Origin: Planctomycetota bacterium
GTDB taxonomy: Bacteria > Planctomycetota > Brocadiia > SM23-32
Reading direction: 5' to 3'
Assembly (NCBI GenBank): GCA_030604585.1
Contig: JAUVVP010000003.1
Span: forward strand, 1-15,582
DNA: 15,582 bases
The notes under the pieces were generated by a model that saw only the letters and a program-made list of their open reading frames with translations, did not search any database and was not told where the DNA came from. Below, piece by piece: positions 6,527 to 13,433 of this stretch (position 1 is its first letter; every line of letters begins with the position of its first letter). Position numbers and translations under genes: made by a program.

Positions 6527-8956
6527 TCACGTCAGCGCCACGCTGTAGTTGCCGCGCTGGCGGTCCTTCAGTTCGCCCACCTTCGACTTGTTCCAGTTGT
6601 GGATTCGGCTGAAGTAGCCGACCACGCGGGTCATGCCGTAGACGCGCGTGCTCTGGCAGTGCCCGCAGACTTCCTTCAGCCCCGGGGTGGTGCGATGGCA
6701 GTCCTCGCAGACGCTGAACTCCGGGCTGATGGTGAGCTGGGCGGCCTGGGTCTGGCGAAAGGTTTTCCGGACCAGGTTCATGATGCTGGCCGGCGGCGGC
6801 CGCTCCTCGCCGACGAAGGCGTGGATGATGGCGCCGCTCTCGATGCCGCGGTGGAACTTGCTCTGGAGCTTGATCCGGGTCAGCAGGTCCACGGGCGCGT
6901 CGGCCCGCAGGTGGATGCTGTTGGTGTAGTACATCTGGTCGTTATCGATGTCGCCGGGCACGATGTCGCTCGCCTCGGGGAAGCGGCGCAGGTCCACCTT
7001 GGCCAGGCGCCGTGCGGCGCTTTCGGCGGGCGATTCTTCCAGCGCCGCCCGCATTCCGTGGCGGGCGCCGCCCTCCCTGGCGCGGAACTGCATGTGGCGT
7101 ATCAGGTGCAGGCCCCGGCGGATCACCTCCATGTCCTCGTGCAGCTCCTTGCCCGTCATGAAGAGCATGCACTCGTTGAGCCCGATGAGTCCGATGATGT
7201 AGGTGGCCTTCTTCAGGTCCACGTAGGGGCGCCCGTCGGCGGCGGTCTTGCCTATCTCCCAGAGGGGCTGGCTCGGGTCGGTCATCAGCGAGGCGATGAA
7301 CTTCCGCTTCTGAAGATGGGCCTGGATGGCCAGGTCAATCATCTCGTCCACTTCCCGGTAGAACGCTTCCCAGTCGCCCCTGCCGGCGCGGTAGGCCGCC
7401 TGCGGCAGGTTGATGGTGACGTTCTGGAAGCCGCAGAAGCGCATGCTCTCCGGGTGGCGGATCATGTAGTCGTCCTGGATGGTGGTGCGCAGCCGGCAGC
7501 AGGCGCTCAGGGTGACCTCGTCGCGGTCGAAGATGAAGTAGGGCACGCCGTTCTCGCTGGCCAGCAGGGAGGCGTACCGGAGTATCTCCCGCTGGGCCGG
7601 GTCCTCGAGCGTCTCGTTGCTGATGTGCAGGTCGCACTTGGGGAAGGCGAACAGGTTGCCGTACTGGTCACCGGCGCGCCAGACGTCGAGCATTGCCTTG
7701 CAGAAGCGCTGGGCGGTCTTCTCGTAGTCGCCGTATGTGCGGCCGTTGTATCGGCCGCCGGGGCCGATGGCGGGGACGTCTTTGAGGTAGCTTGGCACGC
7801 CGGTGTGGACGTTGAAGTCCAGGAACAGCGTCTGTCCGCCGCGGCTGAAGGCGTTCTGGGAGGAGCTGAAGATCAGGTGCTGGGCCTCCTGCTGCATCTC
7901 CTTGTAGGACATGTTCTCCACGTAGGGGGCATAGAAGATGTTGATGTAGCCGACGCCCAGCGCGCCGGCGTAGTATGCCTGCATGGAGGCGAGGAAGGTG
8001 TTGAGGTGGCCGGTGAGGGTGCGGGCGTGCTTGGCGGGAGCGCTCGAGGTGTCGAGGTGCTCCAGGTGCAGCCCGTACTTCTTCAGGTACTCGAGCGAAT
8101 GGCTCGAGCAGTAGACCCGGGTCGGATACCCGAGGTCGTGCACGTGAATCTTGCCGAGCCTGTGGGCTTCGGCCACCTCTTCGCTGAAGAGCTCTTGCAG
8201 GGCGTACTGCTTCAGCGTGTGCTCGGCAACGGCGAGGTTGATCGCCTCCGGGTTGTTCTGGGCGATGTTGGCGTTTTCCTTGCTCTTGCTGCGGATGATC
8301 TGGTCCAGGTCGTACTTGGGCATGCCGATGACGGCCTGGCGCTTCAGGCGGGCCGTCATGCCCCTCTCGAACAGCTCGTTGTCCACCAGCTCCCTTATCA
8401 GGGAGGTGGAGATGCGGGTCATGCCGCTGTCCATGACGCGGCGCTCGACCTGGGAGGCGATCCGGCGGGCCAGCTCGTGGGCCAGGTCAGCCTCCACCTC
8501 CAGGGCGCGCGCTATCCGGCTCTTGTCCCATTCGTAGAGTTCGGTCTGGCTCTCGGCGTTGACCATCAGGGCGATGTCGGTGGAGCTGTCGCGCCGCCGG
8601 ACGGCCTTGCGCACCTGGAGGGACTGGCGGACGCGCGTGCGGCGGTCGCGGTAGAGGATGTAGGCCTTGGCCGTGCGGGCGTGGCCGGTCTCGATGAGGA
8701 CCTTCTCGACGGTGTCCTGGATCTCTTCGATGGCCGGAGGCCTGTCGTCGAAGTTCCGCTCCAGGAACATGATCACCATGGCGGCCAACTCCTCGGCCAG
8801 CACCCGGTCGTCGCCGCCGACGGCCCGGGCGGCCTTGAAGACGGCGTCGGCGATCTTGGTCCCGTCGAACGGCACCAGCTGGCCGTCGCGCTTCCTGACC
8901 TCTGTGATGGTGCTCTTCTGATTACGTTGCTCAGCAGCCCCCGCTTCAACCGCCAT
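6527..8956 (-). CDS. nrdD: Anaerobic (class III) ribonucleoside-triphosphate reductase
   Basis: NrdD reduces ribonucleoside triphosphates to deoxyribonucleotides without oxygen, using a glycyl radical. The 809-residue product begins with an ATP-cone (about 16-110: EVRKRDGQLVPFDGTKI through AKAYILYRDRRTRVR). A related second module (about 123-225) follows, with WDKSRIARAL and RELVDNELFERGM. The catalytic barrel includes KIHVHDLGY (269-277), the cysteine pair in SACCRLRTT (486-487) and GFQNVTINLPQAA. The C terminus has the zinc cysteines C750, C753, C764 and C767, then the radical loop RVVGYF with Gly780 and NWNKSKVGELKDRQRG. The ATG at 8954-8956 has GAGGAG upstream (8965-8970) at 8 bases. It lies 72 bp after nrdR and precedes the redoxin and nrdG, giving a complete anaerobic reductase operon. 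Class I/II enzymes are excluded by the glycyl-radical tail. Confidence 0.96.
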   Translation of the reverse strand: MAVEAGAAEQRNQKSTITEVRKRDGQLVPFDGTKIADAVFKAARAVGGDDRVLAEELAAMVIMFLERNFDDRPPAIEEIQDTVEKVLIETGHARTAKAYILYRDRRTRVRQSLQVRKAVRRRDSSTDIALMVNAESQTELYEWDKSRIARALEVEADLAHELARRIASQVERRVMDSGMTRISTSLIRELVDNELFERGMTARLKRQAVIGMPKYDLDQIIRSKSKENANIAQNNPEAINLAVAEHTLKQYALQELFSEEVAEAHRLGKIHVHDLGYPTRVYCSSHSLEYLKKYGLHLEHLDTSSAPAKHARTLTGHLNTFLASMQAYYAGALGVGYINIFYAPYVENMSYKEMQQEAQHLIFSSSQNAFSRGGQTLFLDFNVHTGVPSYLKDVPAIGPGGRYNGRTYGDYEKTAQRFCKAMLDVWRAGDQYGNLFAFPKCDLHISNETLEDPAQREILRYASLLASENGVPYFIFDRDEVTLSACCRLRTTIQDDYMIRHPESMRFCGFQNVTINLPQAAYRAGRGDWEAFYREVDEMIDLAIQAHLQKRKFIASLMTDPSQPLWEIGKTAADGRPYVDLKKATYIIGLIGLNECMLFMTGKELHEDMEVIRRGLHLIRHMQFRAREGGARHGMRAALEESPAESAARRLAKVDLRRFPEASDIVPGDIDNDQMYYTNSIHLRADAPVDLLTRIKLQSKFHRGIESGAIIHAFVGEERPPPASIMNLVRKTFRQTQAAQLTISPEFSVCEDCHRTTPGLKEVCGHCQSTRVYGMTRVVGYFSRIHNWNKSKVGELKDRQRGNYSVALT

Positions 8957-9028
8957 CCTTACGCCTCCTCGATGTTTCCGAACCCAATCATCCCTGTGCA
9001 GTTGCCCCCCCCTTGCACCGCCGGGGCA

Positions 9029-9514
<486 letters not shown>

Positions 9515-9597
9515 CGCAGCAACTCCTCAGCCGACCGAACCCCCCTAAGCCCCGGCAGCGCACGGCCTTACGCCCGCCCACAGGTGCACCGCGCTCT

Positions 9598-9613
9598 GTG
9601 CTACATGTTGACT
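9598..9613 (-). promoter_or_regulatory. NrdR box 2 (degenerate)
   Basis: On the minus strand this reads agtcaacatgtagcac. It matches the published NrdR-box pattern (acaCwAtATaTwGtgt) at 9 of 16 positions, including all six strongly conserved ones (C4, A6, A8, T9, T11, G13). It starts exactly 32 bp from box 1, about three helical turns, the usual pairing distance. It would cover the transcribed start region. Confidence 0.5.
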
Positions 9614-9621
9614 GGCCGGGT

Positions 9622-9650
9622 ATGTTAGCACACCAGATATAGTGAGTCAA
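9622..9650 (-). promoter_or_regulatory. Sigma70-type promoter of the nrd operon
   Basis: On the minus strand the -35 is TTGACT (9645-9650, 5/6), the spacer is 17 bases, and the -10 is TAACAT (9622-9627, 4/6). The start of transcription would fall near 9615, about 100 bases ahead of the nrdR ATG. NrdR box 1 fills the spacer. Confidence 0.65.
9630..9645 (-). promoter_or_regulatory. NrdR box 1
   Basis: On the minus strand this reads tcactatatctggtgt. It matches the NrdR-box pattern at 13 of 16 positions, including every conserved core base. It lies between the -35 and -10 hexamers of the nrd promoter, where a bound repressor would block RNA polymerase. Confidence 0.65.
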
Positions 9651-9704
9651 GGCCATTTGGAGAGTTCCGGGAGATTTCTCGGGAAACGCTCAATCTGGCA
9701 AATG

Positions 9705-9732
9705 TTGGCCTGCTGCCAGACCTTTGTATAAG
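9705..9732 (+). promoter_or_regulatory. Candidate promoter of the serine acetyltransferase gene
   Basis: TTGGCC (9705-9710, 4/6) and TATAAG (9727-9732, 5/6) are separated by 16 bases. The predicted start near 9739 gives a leader of about 300 bases. It diverges from the nrd promoter with roughly 55 bp between the -35 hexamers. Confidence 0.4.
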
Positions 9733-10037
9733 CCGTTCAACTGTTGGGGTTTAGCGGCATCTGCCGTCCAGCAGGGGCTCCGTATGCGCGCCGTGCAGGC
9801 ATGCGAGAAAAAAGCGCTGCGCGATGCGTTTACATCTGCGAAAAGTGCTGGGCCGCAGCGGGTAGCACGCCGCCGCCGAAGCGTGGTACCGAATCGGCCG
9901 CACGTTCCCGGCCGCCGGCCCGGACGGCCCCGCCGGCAGGAGCCCCGTGGGCGGTTGATTTCGCGCAACGCCGGCGCGAGAATGTCCACTGGCCGGCTGC
10001 GCCGGCATACCAGACCTCAAAAGGAGAATCGCAAGCG
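9733..10037 (+). other. Long untranslated leader ahead of the serine acetyltransferase
   Basis: No convincing coding sequence is present, although the acetyltransferase frame stays open upstream of its ATG and gives low-complexity Arg/Ala/Pro-rich translation. The stretch is GC-rich with several possible stems. I could not match it to a known riboswitch class. AAGGAG at 10021-10026 lies 11 bases before the ATG at 10038 and fixes that start. Confidence 0.4.
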
Positions 10038-11027
10038 ATGGGCGCCGAGAACGAAGGACCCAAGGACCAGGCCAGGGAGCGGGCCGGCGGCTACGCCTCC
10101 CTGTTCCCATATAGGGACAATCTGCCCGGCGTGGTGGAGGCCATGCTGAGCAAGTTGGACAGCCGGGACACCGTCCGGCACGTCTGCCAGTACCCCCTTC
10201 CGGGCGAGGAGACCGTGGTGCGGACGCTGGACCTGCTTGCCGAGGTGCTCTTCCCGGGCTACTTCGGCAAGAAGGCCCTCGACCAGGCCAACCTGCCGTT
10301 CCACATCGGCGAGACCATCAGCCTGGCCTACGACCTGCTGGTGCAGGAGATAACGCGCTGCGTGATGCACGAGCGCCACTGCGCGGGGCAGATGGACCGA
10401 CGGGAGTGCGAGGAGGAGGGCCATCGGCAGGCGTTCCGCGTGCTGGAGAGGCTGCCGGACGTGCTCGGGCTGCTGGACGGGGACGTGCGCGCCGCCTACC
10501 AGGGCGACCCCGCCGCCACCGGCTACGACGAGGTGATCTTCTGCTATCCGGGCTTTCGCGCCGTGCTCATCTACCGCATAGCGCACGAGATCCATCGGCT
10601 CGGCATTCCCTGGCTGCCGCGCATGATGACCGAGTACGCCCACCGCATCACCGGCATAGACATCCACCCCGGGGCGACCATCGGGCGCCATTTCTTCATG
10701 GACCATGGCACGGGCGTGGTCATCGGCGAGACGAGCGAGATCGGCGACAACGTGCGCATGTACCAGGGCGTGACCCTGGGCGGCTACCACTTCAAGACCG
10801 ACGGGAACGGCGGCCTGCTGCGCGGCTACAAGCGCCATCCCACCATCGAGGACGACGTTATCATCTACTCCAACGCCAGCGTCCTGGGGCCCATCACGGT
10901 CGGCAAGGGGGCCGTCATCGGCGCCAACGTCATCCTGACCCACCCGGTCGAACCGGGCGCGGTGATCACCATCGAAACGCCCCGCCACCGCATCAGCCAG
11001 CGTGGCGGCGGCGCGGGCGCCGACTGA
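10038..11027 (+). CDS. cysE: Serine O-acetyltransferase
   Basis: This enzyme transfers acetyl from acetyl-CoA to L-serine, giving O-acetylserine for cysteine synthesis. With the ATG at 10038 the product is 329 residues. An N-terminal helical region (about 15-160) matches the long serine acetyltransferase type. A left-handed beta-helix of hexapeptide repeats follows (about 200-310). The active-site stretch is clear: GIDIHPGATIG (206-216), DHGTGVVIGET (222-232, with His223 aligning to the catalytic histidine) and QGVTLGGYHF (243-252). RHP (266-268) and the loop before it suit substrate binding. The C terminus (ETPRHRIS) lacks the GVPARxxG ending of E. coli CysE, where cysteine feedback and cysteine synthase docking occur, so regulation may differ. 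The frame is open upstream to 9744, but that extension has no family similarity I can see and lacks a ribosome site. No cysK is in the window. Confidence 0.88.
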   Translation: MGAENEGPKDQARERAGGYASLFPYRDNLPGVVEAMLSKLDSRDTVRHVCQYPLPGEETVVRTLDLLAEVLFPGYFGKKALDQANLPFHIGETISLAYDLLVQEITRCVMHERHCAGQMDRRECEEEGHRQAFRVLERLPDVLGLLDGDVRAAYQGDPAATGYDEVIFCYPGFRAVLIYRIAHEIHRLGIPWLPRMMTEYAHRITGIDIHPGATIGRHFFMDHGTGVVIGETSEIGDNVRMYQGVTLGGYHFKTDGNGGLLRGYKRHPTIEDDVIIYSNASVLGPITVGKGAVIGANVILTHPVEPGAVITIETPRHRISQRGGGAGAD

Positions 11028-11124
11028 GGTTGGCAATCGCGAGGGTCAGGACATCAACGGGGGTGCACAGGATGCCCCGACACTGGACGACGGCCGGGAT
11101 TGAACGGGGCGCCCAATCGGTCGT

Positions 11125-11637
11125 TCAGACGCGCTCGGTGACGCGCAGTATCTGGCCGTAGTAGAGGCGGTGGAAGTCGCCTTTAGCGTAGGCGTCCGAG
11201 CGTATCTGCGCATCAATGGCGGCGTCCACCACGTCGTTGCGGTGGATGACGGTGCACTCGTAATGGCGCACGCACTGCTCGATGAGCGGCGCCGCCACCG
11301 TCTCGGCCTCCACGGGGGTCAGGCCCCTTTCGGCGAACTTGTCCGCGTCCCGCCCGCTGGCCGTGCCGCAGTAGAGGCAGGTCTCGTGCATGTCGTCCCC
11401 AGGAACGGCGACGACGAACTGGCCGGCGGCCTCGATGTTCCCGAAGGTGAACCGCGAGGGCCGCACCAGCACGATGAAGACCGGCCTGGCCCAGATGGTC
11501 CCCACGCAGCCCCAGCCGATGGTCATCACGTTCGGCCGCCCTTCGGCGCTGATGGTCGTCAGCAGCAGCCCATGCTTCGCCATCATTCCCAGCGTCCGGG
11601 CCAGGTTGTCCGTAAAGCCTATCTCCCGGCTCTCCAT
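11125..11637 (-). CDS. Flavin reductase-like FMN-binding split-barrel protein
   Basis: The 170-residue product fits the flavin reductase-like domain family, which binds FMN in a split beta-barrel. Features seen are the opening strand pair GLLLTTISAEGRPNVMTIGW, the segment ARPVFIVLVRPSRFTFGNIE typical of the flavin-binding strand and loop, and the family phrase CGTASGRDADKFAE. Members include NAD(P)H:flavin reductases and many uncharacterised proteins; the substrate cannot be assigned. ATG at 11635-11637 follows GGAGGAG directly upstream (11642-11648) at the usual distance. The gene is 17 bp downstream of the DUF502 gene on the same strand, so the two are probably cotranscribed. It converges with cysE across a 97-bp gap in which I see no clear terminator. 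Confidence 0.88.
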   Translation of the reverse strand: MESREIGFTDNLARTLGMMAKHGLLLTTISAEGRPNVMTIGWGCVGTIWARPVFIVLVRPSRFTFGNIEAAGQFVVAVPGDDMHETCLYCGTASGRDADKFAERGLTPVEAETVAAPLIEQCVRHYECTVIHRNDVVDAAIDAQIRSDAYAKGDFHRLYYGQILRVTERV

Positions 11638-11654
11638 GGTCTCCTCCTTCGTCG

Positions 11655-12266
11655 TTATTCGGCCGGTGCCGGGCGCGCTTCGGGCTTGGCGGCGCCTACG
11701 CCGGCGGTCAGAGTCAGTTTCATCAGGTCCTCCACGCTCAGTCCTTCGATCTCCTGGACGGCCTCGCGCGGCACGAAGACGGTGTAGCCGCCTATCTGGT
11801 AGCTCATCGGCAGGTAGACGGCGACCCTGTCCTGGGTGCCCGGCAGGAACTTCTCGGGCTGCTCCTGTGTGATCAGACCCAGCAGCATCACCTTGCCGTC
11901 CGGCGACTTGACCAGGGCCGGCCGCCCGCGGTCCTCCTCCTTGGCCCCGCCCAGGAACTGGAGCAGGTCGCGGATGGCCGAGTAGAGGCTCTTGACCAGC
12001 GGGATCCTGTCAACGATCCTCTCGCCCATGCCTATGAGCCAGCCGAACAGCCAGCTCGTGGCCAGCAGGCCCACCATGTAGATGGCGGCTACGGCCACCA
12101 CAACGCCGATGCCGGGGAACGCATCGGCCCAGACCGGCGGCAGCCCGCGCCGCACCAGGGCGTCGAGCCCGGCCAGCACCTTGTACACCACGTAGAGCGT
12201 GATCAGGACCGGCGCGACCACCACGAAACCGTTCAGAAGGATTGCACCGTGTTTCTTCATGCTCAT
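11655..12266 (-). CDS. DUF502 family membrane protein
   Basis: The 203-residue product matches the DUF502 family throughout. It has two membrane segments, about 8-30 (ILLNGFVVVAPVLITLYVVY) and about 51-78 (GIGVVVAVAAIYMVGLLATS onwards). The family signature GERIVDRIPLVKSLYSAIRD comes next. A soluble domain ends in YTVFVPREAVQEIEGLSVED and MKLTLTAGV, also family hallmarks. The biochemical role is not established. I chose ATG 12264-12266 (MSMKKHGAILL) because AGGAGG lies at 12278-12283, 11 bases before it. The frame opens further upstream to 12326, but that stretch contains the ribosome site and has no family character. A second ATG (12258-12260) is possible. First gene of a two-gene unit with the flavin reductase-like gene. 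Confidence 0.9.
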   Translation of the reverse strand: MSMKKHGAILLNGFVVVAPVLITLYVVYKVLAGLDALVRRGLPPVWADAFPGIGVVVAVAAIYMVGLLATSWLFGWLIGMGERIVDRIPLVKSLYSAIRDLLQFLGGAKEEDRGRPALVKSPDGKVMLLGLITQEQPEKFLPGTQDRVAVYLPMSYQIGGYTVFVPREAVQEIEGLSVEDLMKLTLTAGVGAAKPEARPAPAE

Positions 12267-12337
12267 CGTCCGACCTGCCTCCTCTTTGGGGACGCCTTTC
12301 ACGGGGCCCTCACGCAGAGCGGCCACCGCGCGGCACC

Positions 12338-12343
12338 ATTATA
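12338..12343 (-). promoter_or_regulatory. Candidate -10 of the DUF502 gene
   Basis: A perfect TATAAT reads on the minus strand, preceded by TG at nearly the extended -10 position. No good -35 is visible at 16-18 bases. The start near 12331 would give a leader of about 65 bases. Confidence 0.35.
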
Positions 12344-12420
12344 GGCAGGCTTGCATCGCGGGCACCAGGAAAGGGGGCGCTTCCGCTGAGGCCGCCCGGG
12401 CAGGGGAGGGCGAGCGGGGG

Positions 12421-12474
12421 GACGAGAACGAGCGGGAGAGCGAGAGCGAGCACGAGCGGGAGAACGAGCAGCAG
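12421..12474. repeat. Purine-rich hexamer array (NNNGAG, about 8-9 units)
   Basis: Consecutive 6-bp units read gacgag, aacgag, cgggag, agcgag, agcgag, cacgag, cgggag, aacgag, then cagcag. The last three bases are GAG in eight successive units while the first three vary. The plus strand is almost all purine. It lies about 220 bp upstream of fur and is not inside a gene. Confidence 0.8.
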
Positions 12475-12656
12475 GCCGTCCCGGGCGGCGCCTGTCGCAG
12501 CGTCAGCCTTCTCCGGCACGTGCTGTGCTTCGGGCAGTTCCAGTCGCCAGTGTCGCGAGCCCGACGGCAGCGCCGGCCCTGCGACGGGGGAGGGCGCTGG
12601 CGAGGGGGCTCCCGCGGGTTACCTGCGGCGGGGCAAGGGCACGCGCGTTTTCCCCC

Positions 12657-12685
12657 TTGACAAAGCGCAGCGTGTCGGTTACACT
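12657..12685 (+). promoter_or_regulatory. Promoter of the fur-feoA-feoB operon
   Basis: A perfect TTGACA (12657-12662) and TACACT (12680-12685, 4/6) are separated by 17 bases. The start would be near 12692, within a few bases of the fur ATG, so the first message may be leaderless or nearly so. Confidence 0.65.
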
Positions 12686-12690
12686 TGCAT

Positions 12691-12707
12691 TTGAGAATGA
12701 GTTTCAA
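12691..12707 (+). promoter_or_regulatory. Fur-box-like operator
   Basis: TGAGAAT-g-AGTTTCA (12692-12706) fits the 7-1-7 Fur-box model TGATAATnATTATCA at 11 of 14 arm positions, with outer TTGA/TCAA symmetry. It covers the predicted transcription start and the fur ATG, just after the -10. A metal-loaded Fur bound here would repress its own operon. Confidence 0.6.
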
Positions 12708-13194
12708 TAGCAACAAGTCAGCCATCGGACGCTCTCCTGCCAGCGTGGTCGAGGCCCGCGATAGGTTTCGGTCGCACCTGGCCCGGCGGGGCCTTCGGTA
12801 TACGGCCCAGAGGCGCCTCGTCACCGACGCAACTCTGCGCAGGGAAGGGCATTACGATGCGGACGACCTGTACGAGGGCCTGCGGGCCGCCGGCAGCGAG
12901 GTTTCGCGCGCCACCGTCTATCGCACGCTGGGCCTGTTGCGGGACAGCGGGCTCATCAAGGAGGTCCTCCAGTGCCGCGGAAGGGCCAGCTACGAGGCCG
13001 TCTACGGCCTCGAACACCACGACCACATGCTGTGCGTCGAATGCGGCAAGGTGATCGAGTTCCGCGACGACAGGATTGAGGAGCTGCAGCGGCGCATCTG
13101 CCGCCGGCACGGATTCAGGGCTCTGGAACATCGCATGGGCATCCGCGGCATTTGCAAACAGTGTGCCGCAGCGCAAAAGGAGAGCGGCGACTAA
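12697..13194 (+). CDS. fur: Ferric uptake regulator family repressor (Fur)
   Basis: The 165-residue product is a Fur-family metal-dependent repressor. It has the winged-helix domain (FRSHLARRGLRYTAQRRLVTDA, then SRATVYRTLGLLRDSGLI, the recognition helix region around 70-90). Next come the metal-binding stretch EHHDHMLCVECGKVIEF (His107-His110 region and CVEC at 113-116) and a second CxxC, CKQC (153-156), for the structural zinc. Linkage to feoA and feoB makes iron-sensing Fur far likelier than PerR or Zur. I chose ATG 12697. An upstream TTG (12685) overlaps the -10, and a GTG (12745) also lacks a ribosome site. There is no clear Shine-Dalgarno before 12697, in keeping with a leaderless start. 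Its stop (13192-13194) touches the feoA ATG. Confidence 0.92.
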   Translation: MSFNSNKSAIGRSPASVVEARDRFRSHLARRGLRYTAQRRLVTDATLRREGHYDADDLYEGLRAAGSEVSRATVYRTLGLLRDSGLIKEVLQCRGRASYEAVYGLEHHDHMLCVECGKVIEFRDDRIEELQRRICRRHGFRALEHRMGIRGICKQCAAAQKESGD

Positions 13195-13428
13195 ATGCGA
13201 ACCAACCTGGCGGATCTGCCAGCGGGAAAGACTGCCGTGGTGGTGGGCCTGCACGGCGGTTACGGCGCGATGCGGAAACTGGACGCGATGGGGGTTCGGC
13301 CAGGCAAGAAGGCCCTCAAGTTGAGTTCCCAGTTCATGGGCGGCCCAGTCACCGTGCTGATTGACGGCCGCCAGGTGGCCATGGGCCGCGGCATTGCCAG
13401 AAGAGTCCTGGTTGACACAACGGATTGA
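13195..13428 (+). CDS. feoA: Ferrous iron transport protein A (FeoA)
   Basis: FeoA is a small cytosolic SH3-like protein that supports FeoB-mediated ferrous iron uptake. The 77-residue product has the family layout: opening NLADLPAGKTAVVVGLHGG, then AMRKLDAMGVRPGKKALKL and the final strands PVTVLIDGRQVAMGRGIARRVLV. The typical G-MGxRPG phrase and the ending 'GxxxALGRxxAxxIxV' (here MGRGIARRVLV) are visible. The ATG follows the fur stop without a gap. AAGGAG at 13177-13182, inside the end of fur, is 12 bases upstream, and coupling to fur translation is likely. Its stop lies 5 bases before the preferred feoB ATG. Confidence 0.92.
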   Translation: MRTNLADLPAGKTAVVVGLHGGYGAMRKLDAMGVRPGKKALKLSSQFMGGPVTVLIDGRQVAMGRGIARRVLVDTTD

Positions 13429-13433
13429 CCACC

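Larger units (their letters stand above)
12267..12696. other. 430-bp divergent intergenic region between DUF502 gene and fur
   Basis: No supportable gene lies here. It contains a perfect TATAAT on the minus strand (12338-12343), a G-rich stretch (12398-12421), a purine-rich hexamer array (12421-12474) and the fur promoter with its Fur-box-like dyad at the right end. Confidence 0.7.

Noticed and set aside
9879..9891. T-box-like motif aagcgtggtaccg in the serine acetyltransferase leader
   Set aside because: It matches the T-box core closely, but the UGGU bulge would pair with a tRNA ending ACCA, not the UCCA of tRNA-Cys or GCCA of tRNA-Ser. I see no stem I, specifier loop or terminator.
9744..10037. 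N-terminal extension of the serine acetyltransferase
   Set aside because: The frame is open but begins at a non-ATG codon, the translation is Arg/Ala/Pro-rich without family similarity, and a ribosome site precedes the ATG at 10038.
11028..11124. Bidirectional terminator between cysE and the flavin reductase-like gene
   Set aside because: I found no stable stem followed by T-runs in this 97-bp convergent gap.
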